Positions 1-8,871 of a stretch of 64,000 bases of DNA are shown here, one piece after another (positions within the stretch are counted from its first letter, which is position 1; each line of letters starts with the position of its first letter). The stretch lies in the NCBI GenBank assembly GCA_036377595.1, contig DASUYB010000015.1:32648-96647 (forward strand), in the 5' to 3' direction. Below the pieces are notes generated by a model. It was not told the origin of the DNA, ran no database searches, and saw only the letters and a program-made list of their open reading frames with translations. The translations under genes were made by a program, and so were the position numbers. This stretch comes from Longimicrobium sp. Lineage in GTDB: Bacteria; Gemmatimonadota; Gemmatimonadetes; Longimicrobiales; Longimicrobiaceae.

Positions 1-456
1 GATGACGTCGGTGAGCGGCGTGCCGGGCGCGAAGCCGTCGGGCAGCGTGTACAGCCCCTCGTGGTCGGTGCCGAGCTCCAGCTCGTCCGCGGAGCCGAGC
101 ATCCCCTCCGACACCTCGCCGCGCAGCTTGCCGCGCTTGATCTTGCGCCCGTCCGGCAGCGTGACGCCGCCGCGGATGAGAGGGTACGATGCGCCCGCCT
201 GCACGTTGTCAGCGCCGGTGACGATCTGCAGGCGCTGCTCGGTGCCGTCGTCCACGCTGCAGACCTTGAGGCGGTCGGCGTTGGGATGCTGCGTCACGCT
301 CTCCACGCGCGCCACCACGACCGGCCGCAGCATCTCCGACAGCGGCACCGCGCGGGTGACGCGGAAGCCGCGCTCCTCCAGCAGCTTCGCCACGTCGTCG
401 GGGCTCTCGGGGAGTGAGGGGATGCGGGCGCGCAGCGAATTCAGACCGACGTTCAC
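1..456 (-). CDS. pheT: Phenylalanyl-tRNA synthetase beta subunit, N-terminal part (cut by window edge)
   Basis: This is the first 152 codons of PheRS beta, the subunit that helps charge tRNA-Phe in the cytoplasm. The N-terminus (about residues 1-35) has the usual helical start with LLEERGF. Residues about 45-150 form the OB-fold tRNA-binding domain, with the family signature PNADRLKVCSVDDG, then IVTGADN and KLRGEVSEGML. The start is taken as GTG at 456 because GGAGAA lies about 7 bases upstream and the protein then begins MNVGLNSLRARI, as family members do. The C-terminal part lies outside the window. A free-standing tRNA-binding protein is less likely because the MNVGLNSLRARI leader precedes the OB fold. 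Confidence 0.85.
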   Translation of the reverse strand, partial: MNVGLNSLRARIPSLPESPDDVAKLLEERGFRVTRAVPLSEMLRPVVVARVESVTQHPNADRLKVCSVDDGTEQRLQIVTGADNVQAGASYPLIRGGVTLPDGRKIKRGKLRGEVSEGMLGSADELELGTDHEGLYTLPDGFAPGTPLTDVI

Positions 457-631
457 GAAAGCGGTTCTCCGTCCCGGGTTCCAAATCTCGAAAGTGTGAT
501 GGCGGATGATAACGCCTCCCCGCCGCTCCCGCTCGCCCTCGTCCCCATCTGCTCGAAGAATCTTGCGAATCGCAGCCTGAGACACGCTTCGTTGATCGAA
601 TTCGCTCGATCACTTTCAATCCATCTCGACG

Positions 632-1201
632 ATGAAAGCGATGTCGATGACGATGAGATTTCCCCTCGTAACACTCGCTATCGTCCTGTTCGCCGGATGC
701 GACAAGCCGCGGGCGCCCGAGGAGAAGGATGCCGCGCCGCCACCCGCCGCCGCGCCTTCATCGCCAGCCAATCAAGCGGTCCGCGACACGGCTCCCGCGG
801 CGACCGACACTTCCGCCCCCGCGCTGGACAGTGCCGTCTTCGCGGTCGCGGACAGCGTGGTGGAGCAGACGGTCGCGGTGCGCTGGCGGAAGGAGGACGA
901 GATCGATTACCGCTTCGTCGTGCGCAACAAGCAGAGCGGGAAGACGCGGGAGATGGCCGGACGGGCCGCGGCCAACCTCGACGTCGATCCCGAGATGGAC
1001 GAGGACGAGGAAGGAACGGCCTACTCCGCGAACGAGTTCGTCCACGAGGCCGGAGACTGCTGGTTCTCGGTCCGCATCGACATGGACAGCACCCCGCCCG
1101 AGCGGGTCCGCACCATCGCCTCGTCCGAATGCGGCGCGGAGCCGGACCTGCCGCTGGTTTCCGTCGGCGTGATGAGACGAAGAGCCGCGGCTCCGAGGTG
1201 A
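632..1201 (+). CDS. Predicted lipoprotein of unknown function
   Basis: A protein of 189 residues if the first ATG is used; in-frame ATGs follow at 641, 647 and 653. The N-terminus is a lipoprotein signal (MRFPLVTLAIVLFAGC), so it should be anchored by a diacylated Cys. A low-complexity Pro/Ala/Thr linker follows, then about 110 residues with acidic DPEMDEDEEG and two further Cys (ECG, DCW) that could form a disulfide. I recognise no domain. The start is uncertain because no candidate has a clear Shine-Dalgarno; the ATG at 653 gives the most canonical signal peptide. It is convergent with the tRNA-Ser gene, with a hairpin between them. Confidence 0.7.
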   Translation: MKAMSMTMRFPLVTLAIVLFAGCDKPRAPEEKDAAPPPAAAPSSPANQAVRDTAPAATDTSAPALDSAVFAVADSVVEQTVAVRWRKEDEIDYRFVVRNKQSGKTREMAGRAAANLDVDPEMDEDEEGTAYSANEFVHEAGDCWFSVRIDMDSTPPERVRTIASSECGAEPDLPLVSVGVMRRRAAAPR

Positions 1202-1212
1202 AGCACGGGAAA

Positions 1213-1247
1213 CGAGAAAGGCCCCGCCACGCGCGGAGCCTTTCTCG
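1213..1247. terminator. Hairpin between convergent lipoprotein gene and tRNA-Ser
   Basis: A perfect 10-bp inverted repeat (CGAGAAAGGC at 1213-1222, GCCTTTCTCG at 1238-1247) with a 15-base loop. It lies 12 bases after the lipoprotein stop and 14 bases beyond the 3' end of the minus-strand tRNA, so it can serve both. Confidence 0.6.
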
Positions 1248-1260
1248 CATCACTTCACAG

Positions 1261-1343
1261 CGGAGGGAGTGGGATTCGAACCCACGAGCCTTGCGGCCGC
1301 CGGTTTTCAAGACCGGTGCATTCAACCACTCTGCCATCCCTCC
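1261..1343 (-). tRNA. tRNA-Ser(UGA)
   Basis: On the minus strand an 83-base cloverleaf can be folded. The acceptor stem GGAGGGA pairs with TCCCTCC and discriminator G. The D arm is GCAGAGTGGTTGAATGC, the anticodon stem CCGGT/ACCGG carries loop CTTGAAA with anticodon TGA, the long variable arm is typical of class II tRNA-Ser, and the T arm is GTGGG-TTCGAAT-CCCAC. The 3' CCA is not encoded (CTG follows the discriminator), so CCA must be added after transcription. Confidence 0.95.
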
Positions 1344-1466
1344 AGGGCGCGGGAAATATATAGATTCTCCTCGCCGCGCCCAACCCCGCGCGTTGCATCC
1401 CGCGCCGATTTCGGGTAAACTTTTGTCGTCTGACGCACGCTTCTCATCTCCATCCGCATTTCTCGC

Positions 1467-4085
1467 ATGACAATACCGCCCGCCCGTATCACCCCGCGCT
1501 CGCCGCATTCCCGTCCCCGCCGCGCGATTGCCCGCGCCGCACTTGCGCTGCTCGCCGCCGCGCTGGCCGCGTGCGCCGACCGCACGCCCATGGACCCCGG
1601 CGGACAGGCGCCCGGCGAGGTGTCGCGCACGCGGATCGATTGCACGGTGCAGGTCCGCGAGGCGCGCATGAGCTGCGGCGTGGCGGCGCCCGGCGGCCCG
1701 TCGCGCAACCTGATCCTGGGCGGGCAGGAGACCTATCTCCGCCTGGCCAGCAGCGGCACCCGCTACGACGGCGAATCGCTGCTGGAAAGCACGGTGACCG
1801 TGCAGAACCTGCTGGACCAGGAGATGGGGACGCCGGACGGCGCCACCGTCTACGGCGTGAAGGTCTTCTTCCAGAACGGGCCGAACGTCACCTCCGGCAC
1901 GGGAAGCGTGCAGGTGGCCAACCCCGACGGGGTGGAGACCTTCCTGGCCACCAACCAGCCGTACTTCCACTACGCCGAGATCCTGGCGCCGCGCGGCACC
2001 AGCCAGCCGCGCCTGTGGCAGTTCGAGGTGCCGCCCACCGTCCAGACCTTCTCATTCACCCTGCTGGTGGAGACGCGGCTGCGCGCCGAGCAGGGGATCC
2101 TGCGCTGGCAGCGGGTGCACGGCCGCTCCAGCGGCTTCATCCGGCTGTACGACGTGGGCGGGACGTCGGCTCGCAACGTGTTCGCGGTGGGCGCGGCGGG
2201 CACCGTGCTGCACTACGACGGCGCCAGCTGGGCCAGCATGCCGCGCGTCACCGACCGCCACCTGATCTCCGTCTGGGCCGCCGACGCGCGCCACGTCTTC
2301 GCCGTGGGCGAGGGCGGCGTGGTGGCCGGATACGACGGGAACCGCTGGAGCGTGCGCGTCCCCGAGGCCGCCGGCCGCACCCTGTGGAACGTGGGGAGCG
2401 GCTCGCCCGACAGCGTGTTCGCCGTGGGATGGCAGGCGAACGCCACCACCGGCCTGGACGACGCGCTGGTGATGCGCTCCACCGACGGCGGCACGGCGTG
2501 GACGGTCCAGCCGCTCACCGACACCGTGGCCTCGCGGCTCTACGCCGTGCACGGCATCTCGCCCGGCGAGGCGTACGCGGCCGGGTACCGCTTCAACCGC
2601 GCGCTGGGGCGCTACGAGGCGGTGGTGCAGCACACGACCGACGGGGGAACGAGCTGGGCGCGGACGATCCTTCCGCATCCCGAGGCCCGGATCCTCGCCG
2701 CCGCGTGGGCTGTCGGTCCCGCGGAGGTGTTCGTCGCCGGCTACCAGGTGAACCCGGCGTCGCTGCTGACCGAGGGCGTGGTCCTGCGCTCCACCGACGG
2801 CGGCGCCACCTGGCAGCCCACGGTGGTGCCGCACCCGGCCAACCGCTGGATCGAGGCGATGTGGGGCACCTCGGGGACGGACCTGTACGCCGCGGGCGAG
2901 CAGGACAACCCCGTCACCGGCGCCCGCGAGGGCGTCGTCCTCCACTCGGCCGACCACGGCGCCAGCTGGCAGCCCATCCAGGGCACGTTCTCCGGGGCGA
3001 TCGTGGGCCTGTGGGGAAGCTCGGCCACGGACGTGTACGCGCCGTCGGGGGTGCAGCTGCTGCGCTACGACGGGACGGAGTGGAGCGAGACGGACGTGGA
3101 CGGGAGCGCCGCGGAGATCCTGGTGCAGTCGTGGAGCCCGGACGGCACGCGGGTGATCGCCGTCGGCCGGAAGCTGAACCCGGCGCGGGGGTGGGACGAG
3201 GGGGTGATCGCCCGCTCGGACGACGCGGGCGCCACCTGGAGCATCACCCTCGTCCCCGGCAGCAAGGGCGTGCACCTGCGCGGCGTGTGGGGCGCCACGG
3301 ACTCCAGCATCTTCGTGGTGGGCGAGGACGGGGGACTGGGGGTGATGCTGCACTCCGCCGACGCCGGAGCCACGTGGACGAACGTGACGCCGCCATACGC
3401 GTACGACCGGCAGTACTACGCCGTCTGGGGAAGCTCGCCGGACCGGCTGATCGCCGTCGGCGACCAGTACAACCCCGGCTCGGGGCGGTACGAGGCGTTC
3501 TTCCTCCGCTCCGCCGACGGCGGGGCCACCTGGACCGCGGCGGCCTCGGCCGCGGGCGGGTTCAACCGCTTCGCCTACTCGGTGTGGGGCGTCTCGGCCA
3601 CGGTGCTGTACGCCGCCGGAGCGCAGTACGACTTCAACACGACGAAGATCGACGGCGTGCTCTACCGCTCCGCCGACGGCGGGGCCACGTGGATCGCGCA
3701 GCCCACGGGCACCGCGGTGAGCGAGCACCTGGAGTCGATCTGGGGCGACGCCACGGCGGGCGTCTTCGCCGCGGGGTACCGGGTCGACGCGGCGACCGGC
3801 CGCCACCTTGGCGTGATCCTCCACTCGCCCGACGGCGCCGCGTGGAGCACCGTCCGCACCACCTCGGCGGGGCGCAACGACTTCAGCTTCAACGGGATCT
3901 GGGGCGCGGGCACGGGCCACGTCTACGCCGTCGGCAGCCTGGGGACGATCGTCCGCCACGACGGGAGCGGGTGGATGGAGATCACCAGCGGCAGCCGCGA
4001 CGAGCTGCTGGGGATCTCCGGCACCTCGTCGCGCAGCGCCTGGGCGGTGGGCCAGCACGGGACGGTGCTGCACGGGGTGAGATAG
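1467..4085 (+). CDS. Surface lipoprotein with BNR/Asp-box beta-propeller repeats
   Basis: A protein of 872 residues. Residues 1-35 are an Arg-rich n-region, hydrophobic stretch and lipobox (LAAALAAC), so export and lipid anchoring are expected. After a domain of about 190 residues, roughly residues 225-870 consist of repeated blades. Each has a W/VWG turn, an (V/Y)AVG or YAAG strand and an Asp-box-like S(T/A)DGGATW or HSADAGATW, and there are at least ten such units. This is the sialidase/YCF48-type propeller architecture. No sialidase catalytic Arg/Asp set is evident, so a binding or scaffold role is likelier than hydrolysis. It stands alone, with a strong hairpin just downstream. Confidence 0.75.
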   Translation: MTIPPARITPRSPHSRPRRAIARAALALLAAALAACADRTPMDPGGQAPGEVSRTRIDCTVQVREARMSCGVAAPGGPSRNLILGGQETYLRLASSGTRYDGESLLESTVTVQNLLDQEMGTPDGATVYGVKVFFQNGPNVTSGTGSVQVANPDGVETFLATNQPYFHYAEILAPRGTSQPRLWQFEVPPTVQTFSFTLLVETRLRAEQGILRWQRVHGRSSGFIRLYDVGGTSARNVFAVGAAGTVLHYDGASWASMPRVTDRHLISVWAADARHVFAVGEGGVVAGYDGNRWSVRVPEAAGRTLWNVGSGSPDSVFAVGWQANATTGLDDALVMRSTDGGTAWTVQPLTDTVASRLYAVHGISPGEAYAAGYRFNRALGRYEAVVQHTTDGGTSWARTILPHPEARILAAAWAVGPAEVFVAGYQVNPASLLTEGVVLRSTDGGATWQPTVVPHPANRWIEAMWGTSGTDLYAAGEQDNPVTGAREGVVLHSADHGASWQPIQGTFSGAIVGLWGSSATDVYAPSGVQLLRYDGTEWSETDVDGSAAEILVQSWSPDGTRVIAVGRKLNPARGWDEGVIARSDDAGATWSITLVPGSKGVHLRGVWGATDSSIFVVGEDGGLGVMLHSADAGATWTNVTPPYAYDRQYYAVWGSSPDRLIAVGDQYNPGSGRYEAFFLRSADGGATWTAAASAAGGFNRFAYSVWGVSATVLYAAGAQYDFNTTKIDGVLYRSADGGATWIAQPTGTAVSEHLESIWGDATAGVFAAGYRVDAATGRHLGVILHSPDGAAWSTVRTTSAGRNDFSFNGIWGAGTGHVYAVGSLGTIVRHDGSGWMEITSGSRDELLGISGTSSRSAWAVGQHGTVLHGVR

Positions 4086-4110
4086 CGCCTCCCCAACCCT
4101 CGATTCACCC

Positions 4111-4141
4111 GCGGACCGGCCCCGGAGAGAGGCCGGTCCGC
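4111..4141 (+). terminator. Hairpin after the propeller gene
   Basis: GCGGACCGGCC (4111-4121) and GGCCGGTCCGC (4131-4141) form a perfect 11-bp stem with a 9-base loop, 25 bases after the stop. There is no T-run. Confidence 0.6.
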
Positions 4142-4281
4142 GCGGCATCGGTCCCTCGCGCGCGGGGCGGTCCCCCACGACACCGTTGCCCCGGCGGCGG
4201 GGGATGCTATCTTTCCGCCCTGCAGGACCCACCCCCGCCGTGCCCGCGGCAGTCCCATCAGACGCTTCCGCTGAACGCAAG

Positions 4282-5814
4282 ATGATCGTCCCCTCACGTG
4301 CCGCACTTCCGGCGCTGACGCTGGCGTGTATCCTGGCCCTCGCCTGCGCGCCCGCGCGGACGCAGGCGCAGGCACCCGACCCCGACCGCGGCGCGACCGG
4401 CTCGTCCGGACTGCTGCAGCTTCCCGCGAACCGCGCCCGTCCGCCCGCGTCGCGCGTGGGCGCGGACGGGCGGCCGATCGCCCGGCCCACCCCGCTGGTG
4501 CGCCGCACGGCCGTCGCGCCGGCGCTGAACCCCGTCACCGCGCTCGACGAGACGGCGCAGAAGCCGAACGGCGAGACGGTGGCCCAGATCACCCCCGACG
4601 CGGTGAACGGCGGCCGCCAGCTCTTTCCCGTGGGCCGCGGGCTGCGCGGGCCGTCGGTGCTGCGCGTGCAGGTGCTGCTGGACCGCGCGCTCTTCTCCCC
4701 CGCCATGATCGACGGGAGCTGGGGGAAGAACTCCTCCGTCTCCGTCTACTGGTTCCAGGCGCGCGAGGGGCTGCCGGCCACGGGCGTGGTCGACAGCGTC
4801 ACCTACGCGCGGCTGGAGCAGGCCGCCGGCCGTCCCCGCGAGTTCGTCGTCCGCCACGTGCTGACGGCCGACGAGGTGCGCGGGCCGTTCAATGCGCTCC
4901 CCGGCAACATCTACGAGCAGGCGAAGCTCAACTGCCTGTGCTACGAGTCGCTCACCGAGAAGCTGACCGAGCTCTTCCACGCCCGGGCCGAGCTTCTCCA
5001 GCAGCTGAACCGCGGCGTGGCCATCAACCGGCTGAAGGCGGGCGACGCCATCTGGGTGCCTAACGTGCGCGACGCGGCGGCGGCGCCGGCGGGGGTCGTC
5101 TCCACGCTCGTGGTCTCCGGCGCCGACCACTACCTGCAGGCGCTGGATGCCAGCGGGCGCATCCTCTACCACTTCCCCACCACGCTGGGCTCGTCGTACG
5201 ACCCGTCGCCCGAGGGAAGCTTCCACGTGCTGCAGGTGACGGAGAACCCGTGGTGGCACTACCAGCCCGCCATCCTGCACCACGGCAACGAGGACGCGCC
5301 CGACGCGCAGATCCCGCCGGGGCCGAACAGCGCGGTGGGGAAGGTGTGGATGACGCTCTCCGCCGGGCACTACGGCATCCACGGCACCAAGAGCCCGGAG
5401 ACGATCGGGTACGCGGTGTCGGCCGGGTGCGTGCGGCTGACGAACTGGGACGCGCTGTACCTGGGCCGCCGCATCACGCCGGGAACGCCGGTGGTGTTCC
5501 GCGGCACCCGCACGCGCGCGCAGCAGCCCGCCACCGCCGCCCGTCCCGGCGCGCCGACGCCCGCGCGTCCGCCGCTGGCCGGCGTGCGCGTGGACAGCGC
5601 CCGCCGCGCCGCGGCCGCCGCGGACTCCGCGCGCCGCGACTCGTCGCGCAGCGCGCCGCCGCCGGTCCAGGCCGCGCCCGCGCAGCCGCAGCCGACGGTG
5701 CCCGCCCCGACGCAGCCGGCGGCGCCGCCCGCCGCCGCGCCGCAGCCCGCCGCTCCGGTGCCGGCGCCCACTCCGCCGCCGCCCGCCCCGACGGACAGCG
5801 CGGCCAGGCCGTAG
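4282..5814 (+). CDS. L,D-transpeptidase (YkuD) with peptidoglycan-binding domain, secreted
   Basis: Exported cell-wall enzyme of 510 residues. YkuD proteins form 3-3 cross-links or attach proteins to peptidoglycan. The ATG at 4282 is chosen because it gives a clean signal peptide ending near TQAQA; an open frame of 32 codons precedes it without a signal-like start. In order: signal, variable linker, PG_binding_1 domain (about residues 120-175), a LysM-like stretch (about 220-255), then YkuD. The catalytic motif is visible as His367 (YGIHGTKS) and Cys383 (SAGCVRLTN). The last 90 residues are Pro/Ala-rich, as in wall-spanning tails. The next gene is a paralogue with the same domain order. Confidence 0.88.
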   Translation: MIVPSRAALPALTLACILALACAPARTQAQAPDPDRGATGSSGLLQLPANRARPPASRVGADGRPIARPTPLVRRTAVAPALNPVTALDETAQKPNGETVAQITPDAVNGGRQLFPVGRGLRGPSVLRVQVLLDRALFSPAMIDGSWGKNSSVSVYWFQAREGLPATGVVDSVTYARLEQAAGRPREFVVRHVLTADEVRGPFNALPGNIYEQAKLNCLCYESLTEKLTELFHARAELLQQLNRGVAINRLKAGDAIWVPNVRDAAAAPAGVVSTLVVSGADHYLQALDASGRILYHFPTTLGSSYDPSPEGSFHVLQVTENPWWHYQPAILHHGNEDAPDAQIPPGPNSAVGKVWMTLSAGHYGIHGTKSPETIGYAVSAGCVRLTNWDALYLGRRITPGTPVVFRGTRTRAQQPATAARPGAPTPARPPLAGVRVDSARRAAAAADSARRDSSRSAPPPVQAAPAQPQPTVPAPTQPAAPPAAAPQPAAPVPAPTPPPPAPTDSAARP

Positions 5815-5839
5815 GCGCGGCTCACGGACAGCGGACGAC

Positions 5840-5880
5840 GAAGCGGCTCCCGAGCGATCGGGGGCCGCTTCTCGTTTGCC
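5840..5880 (+). terminator. Hairpin after first L,D-transpeptidase gene
   Basis: GAAGCGGC (5840-5847) pairs with GCCGCTTC (5864-5871), extended inward by TCCCGA/TCGGGG with wobble, followed by TCGTTTG. Confidence 0.7.
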
Positions 5881-5887
5881 GTTGATG

Positions 5888-5975
5888 GGGGATATTCGAG
5901 GTATGCGAGTGAACTCGCGGCTACAACTATACGCAGTCCGCCTCCGCGGACTTCGATCCGCGGAGACGACGGTTC
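5888..5975. repeat. Two-hairpin dispersed element (with the one at 48471)
   Basis: A small palindrome GCGAGTGAACTCGC is followed by GGCTACAAC, a short spacer and a second palindrome, AGTCCGCCTCCGCGGACT. The element at 48471-48540 has the same order (GGGTTGAAACCC, GGGGCTGG, then AGTCCGCCTTCGCGGACT). It occupies the middle of the 307-bp gap between the two transpeptidase genes; the rest of that gap shows nothing. Confidence 0.5.
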
Positions 5976-6121
5976 GTTCAGAGCCCATCCGTCCGAAAAC
6001 GCACCGCCCATCCTATCCCCCCTGATCTCCCCGATCCGTCCGTTCCTGATCCTCCGGCCCGAAACCTGCCTTTGTGGCGCGCTCGCACAGGGTTAGCTCA
6101 AACAGGCGAAGGCGTGAACAG

Positions 6122-7567
6122 ATGAGAATGATCGCTTGCGCGGCCATCGCGGGGCTCCTGCTGGCCGCGGGATGCAGGGGAGACGACGGGAAGGACGACG
6201 AGAAGCAGGCGCCGCCCGAGCGTGGCGTGGCGCAGGCGGCCGCCCCGCGCGGCGCGGACCTGCAGTACGCCGACGACCCCGGGCTGACGCCGCAGCAGAT
6301 CGAGCAGGGACGCTTCGCGACGGACTGGACGGAGGTGGTGAAGCTCGACACCACCGGCTCCGGCGCGCCCGTCCGCAATCCCGAGCGGTGGGAGCAGATC
6401 ACCGCCGAGCGGGTGAACGACGGGCCCATGTTCCTCCCGCTCTCGGGAAGCGTGTCCGGGCCGTCGGTGGTGCGCGTGCAGATCCTGCTGGACCGCGCGC
6501 TCTTCTCGCCCGGCGAGATGGACGGACACTACGGGAAGAACACCGCCAAGGCCGTGTTCTTCTTCCAGCAGAAGAACGGGCTGCGGCCCACCGCTCGCGT
6601 CGACAGCGCCACCTTCCAGGCGCTGGCCCGCGCCGCCGGCTCGCCGCAAGAGCTCGTCGTCCAGCACCGGCTGACGGCCGACGACGTGAAGGGGCCGTTC
6701 ATCACCATCCCCGAGAACGTGCAGGCCCAGGCCCAGCTCCCCTGCTCGTGCTACAACTCCCTCTCCGAGAAGCTGGGGGAGATGTTCCACGCCAGCCCGG
6801 AGCTGCTGAAGCGGCTGAACCCGAACGTGAGCCTCGACAGCCTGCAGGCCGGGCAGACGATCAACGCGCCGCTGGTGCGCGACACGAACACCCGCGGCGG
6901 GCAGGTGGCGGAGATCGTCGTCTCCGGCCGCGGGAGCTACGTGCAGGCGCTGGACGCGCAGGGGCGGATCCTCTACCACTTCCCGTCGACGCTGGGGTCG
7001 ACGTACGACCCGTCGCCCAGCGGCCAGTTCCGGGTGACGCACGTGGAGCAGAACCCCAAGTGGCACTACCAGCCGGAGCTGCTGGCCACCGCGCCCGACA
7101 CCGCGCACGAGGCCATGGTCCCCGGCGGCCCCAACAACCGCGTGGGCGCGGTGTGGATGGCGCTGTCGGCGCCGCACTATGGCATCCACGGCACCAACAA
7201 GCCGGAGACCATCGGCTACGCCACCTCGTCCGGGTGCGTGCGGCTGACCAACTGGGACGCGCAGTTCCTCTCGCGCCGCATCCGCGAAGGAACGCCCGTG
7301 CACTTCCGCGACATCCAGGGGCGCACCGGCGGCCAGTCGTTCGGCGACCAGGGCGTGGCGGGCGGCGCCTCGCGCTCGAGCGCGGGCCAGGGCGCAAAGG
7401 TGGACAGCGCCGCCTCGGCCGCGTCGGAGGAGCCGAGGGCGGGCGCCCGCGGCACGCCGGGCACTTCGCGCTCGGGCCGCCGCTCCGGCTCGGACACCAG
7501 CACCGGCACGCGCCGCTCCGGCGGTGGTGACACGACGAAGAGCAGCCGCGGCGCCGCGCGTCCGTAA
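6122..7567 (+). CDS. L,D-transpeptidase (YkuD) with peptidoglycan-binding domain, lipoprotein
   Basis: A protein of 481 residues, paralogous to the previous gene. Here the N-terminus is a lipoprotein signal (MIACAAIAGLLLAAGC), so this copy should be lipid-anchored while its neighbour is soluble or wall-associated. In order: signal, linker, PG_binding_1 (LRPTARVDSATFQAL), LysM-like segment, YkuD. The catalytic pair is His356 (YGIHGTNK) and Cys372 (SSGCVRLTN). The tail is Ser/Gly/Arg-rich and of low complexity, unlike the Pro/Ala tail of the first copy. The start at 6122 is preferred over one 16 codons upstream because it begins the signal directly; the ATG at 6128 is also possible. Confidence 0.87.
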   Translation: MRMIACAAIAGLLLAAGCRGDDGKDDEKQAPPERGVAQAAAPRGADLQYADDPGLTPQQIEQGRFATDWTEVVKLDTTGSGAPVRNPERWEQITAERVNDGPMFLPLSGSVSGPSVVRVQILLDRALFSPGEMDGHYGKNTAKAVFFFQQKNGLRPTARVDSATFQALARAAGSPQELVVQHRLTADDVKGPFITIPENVQAQAQLPCSCYNSLSEKLGEMFHASPELLKRLNPNVSLDSLQAGQTINAPLVRDTNTRGGQVAEIVVSGRGSYVQALDAQGRILYHFPSTLGSTYDPSPSGQFRVTHVEQNPKWHYQPELLATAPDTAHEAMVPGGPNNRVGAVWMALSAPHYGIHGTNKPETIGYATSSGCVRLTNWDAQFLSRRIREGTPVHFRDIQGRTGGQSFGDQGVAGGASRSSAGQGAKVDSAASAASEEPRAGARGTPGTSRSGRRSGSDTSTGTRRSGGGDTTKSSRGAARP

Positions 7568-7579
7568 GGCAACGGCAAA

Positions 7580-7671
7580 GAAAGTCTCACGCAGAGTCAG
7601 CAGAGTCAGCAGAGAACTGCAGTTCAATCTGCTGACTCTGCTGACTCTGCTGACTCTGAGTGAGACCTTTC
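7580..7671. repeat. CTCACGCAGAG long-hairpin element 1 (likely two-way terminator)
   Basis: A 92-bp imperfect palindrome. The left arm holds GTCTCACGCAGAGTCAGCAG and the right arm the complementary CTGACTCTGAGTGAGAC, with CAGAGT/ACTCTG steps repeated inside each arm. Transcripts from either side end in CTTTC or T-rich flanks. It lies 12 bases after the L,D-transpeptidase stop and before the end of the convergent dinB-like gene. It is one of four such elements (12093, 36575, 38235). Confidence 0.75.
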
Positions 7672-7836
7672 AGTTTTCCGGCCCGCCCGCCACGCGATTG
7701 CGTCCCGCGCGCTTGGCCATTGATGGGTGGGGGCGAGACGCGTCATTGAACCTGGGAGATGAACGAACCGGGGAGATGAACCATACGGGTTTGAAGCGGC
7801 CGTCCGCGCGGGGATGCGCAGACGGCCGTTTCGCGA

Positions 7837-8361
7837 TCAGCCGCCGCCGAAGGGCTCGTCGGCCGAGGGGCCATAGAGGCCGGGGACGGGGATGCCGAGC
7901 AGGCGCAGGTACACGGTCAGCTGGCCGCGGTGGTGGATCGGGTGGCTGATCCCCATCAGCCGCAGCGCGGCCGCGCGCGGCATGCTCAGGAAGGTCTGGC
8001 CGCGGGCCTTCAGCGACCAGGTCTGCCCCCACGCCTGGGCCGGCGCGGCGTTCACCGCCTCGACCAGCGCGGCGGAGGCCTGGTCGAAGGTGCTCAGCAG
8101 CTCCTCGCGGTTCGGCGGCGGAGCCGGCAGCCCGCCCTGCCCCACGTTGAACTCGTCCCGCGTCACCACCGATTGGGCGAGCCAAGGCAGCTGCGCCAGG
8201 TGCCCGGCCAGCGCGCCCAGCGACATCGACTTCTCGTGCGGCTTCCAGTGCCAGTGCTCGTCGGGGACGCGCGCCAGCACCTTGCGCGTGTTGGCCAGCT
8301 CGTTCTCCAGGTCGCCGAAGGCGGCGGGGCGCGCGGAGGGCGCGGCGGCGGTGTCGGTCAT
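7837..8361 (-). CDS. DinB-family protein
   Basis: A protein of 174 residues with the DinB/YfiT-like four-helix bundle pattern. A His is visible in LAGHLAQL (about residue 54) and a His pair in SHPIHHRGQLTVYLR (about residues 140-146); together these are the usual metal triad. The C-terminal LLGIPVPGLYGPSADE is typical of the family, whose members include metal-dependent thiol transferases and stress proteins, so the substrate cannot be given. The start at 8361 (MTDT) fits the family N-terminus; no strong ribosome site is seen. Confidence 0.85.
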   Translation of the reverse strand: MTDTAAAPSARPAAFGDLENELANTRKVLARVPDEHWHWKPHEKSMSLGALAGHLAQLPWLAQSVVTRDEFNVGQGGLPAPPPNREELLSTFDQASAALVEAVNAAPAQAWGQTWSLKARGQTFLSMPRAAALRLMGISHPIHHRGQLTVYLRLLGIPVPGLYGPSADEPFGGG

Positions 8362-8454
8362 CGGCTGATCGCGGCTGCGGGTGATCGGTAAGAAGACTGC
8401 GCTCGCCGAGCATCGTCGCACGCGCGCGTGGCCGCGTCAAGCCGCGCGGCAGAC

Positions 8455-8871
8455 TCAGCCCGTCCGCGCCTCCGTCATCTCACGGTGATACTGGAAGGTG
8501 CCGCGGATGCCGGCGACGAACGCCACGCCGAGCAGCATCGCCGGGCCGACGCCGGCGGCCACCTCGCGGGTGTGGTAGGCCACCCACAGCTCGACGACGA
8601 CGTACGCCAGCAGCAGCACGGCGCACACGCGGCTGCGGCGGTACAGCCCGTAGGACAGCAGCAGAATGAGCGTGGGATCGAGGAGCCAGAGCAGCTCTTC
8701 GCCGTCGGAGAAGCGCGAAAGCCAGAGCGCGGAGATCAGCCGCACGCCCGCCCACAGCGCGGCGACGGTCCACGCCACGTCGATCATCCGGTCCGCGCGG
8801 TCCAGTCGCGCCGCCAGCCATCCCGGCCGGGCGTCGTTGGGGGGACGCCGCAGGCGCGAGAAGAGCTCCAT
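8455..8871 (-). CDS. Small membrane protein coupled to rsmI
   Basis: A protein of 138 residues with four hydrophobic segments (about 33-50, 62-77, 82-98 and 106-121) and short charged loops. Its ATG shares one base with the rsmI stop (TGATG), so translation is probably coupled. No family is recognised. It is an inner-membrane protein by topology only. Confidence 0.65.
   Translation of the reverse strand: MELFSRLRRPPNDARPGWLAARLDRADRMIDVAWTVAALWAGVRLISALWLSRFSDGEELLWLLDPTLILLLSYGLYRRSRVCAVLLLAYVVVELWVAYHTREVAAGVGPAMLLGVAFVAGIRGTFQYHREMTEARTG

Noticed and set aside
2052..4706. Very long open frame antisense to the propeller and first transpeptidase genes
   Set aside because: It mirrors a high-GC coding strand, is Arg/Gly/Pro-rich and has no motif; the plus-strand genes carry signal peptides and known domains.
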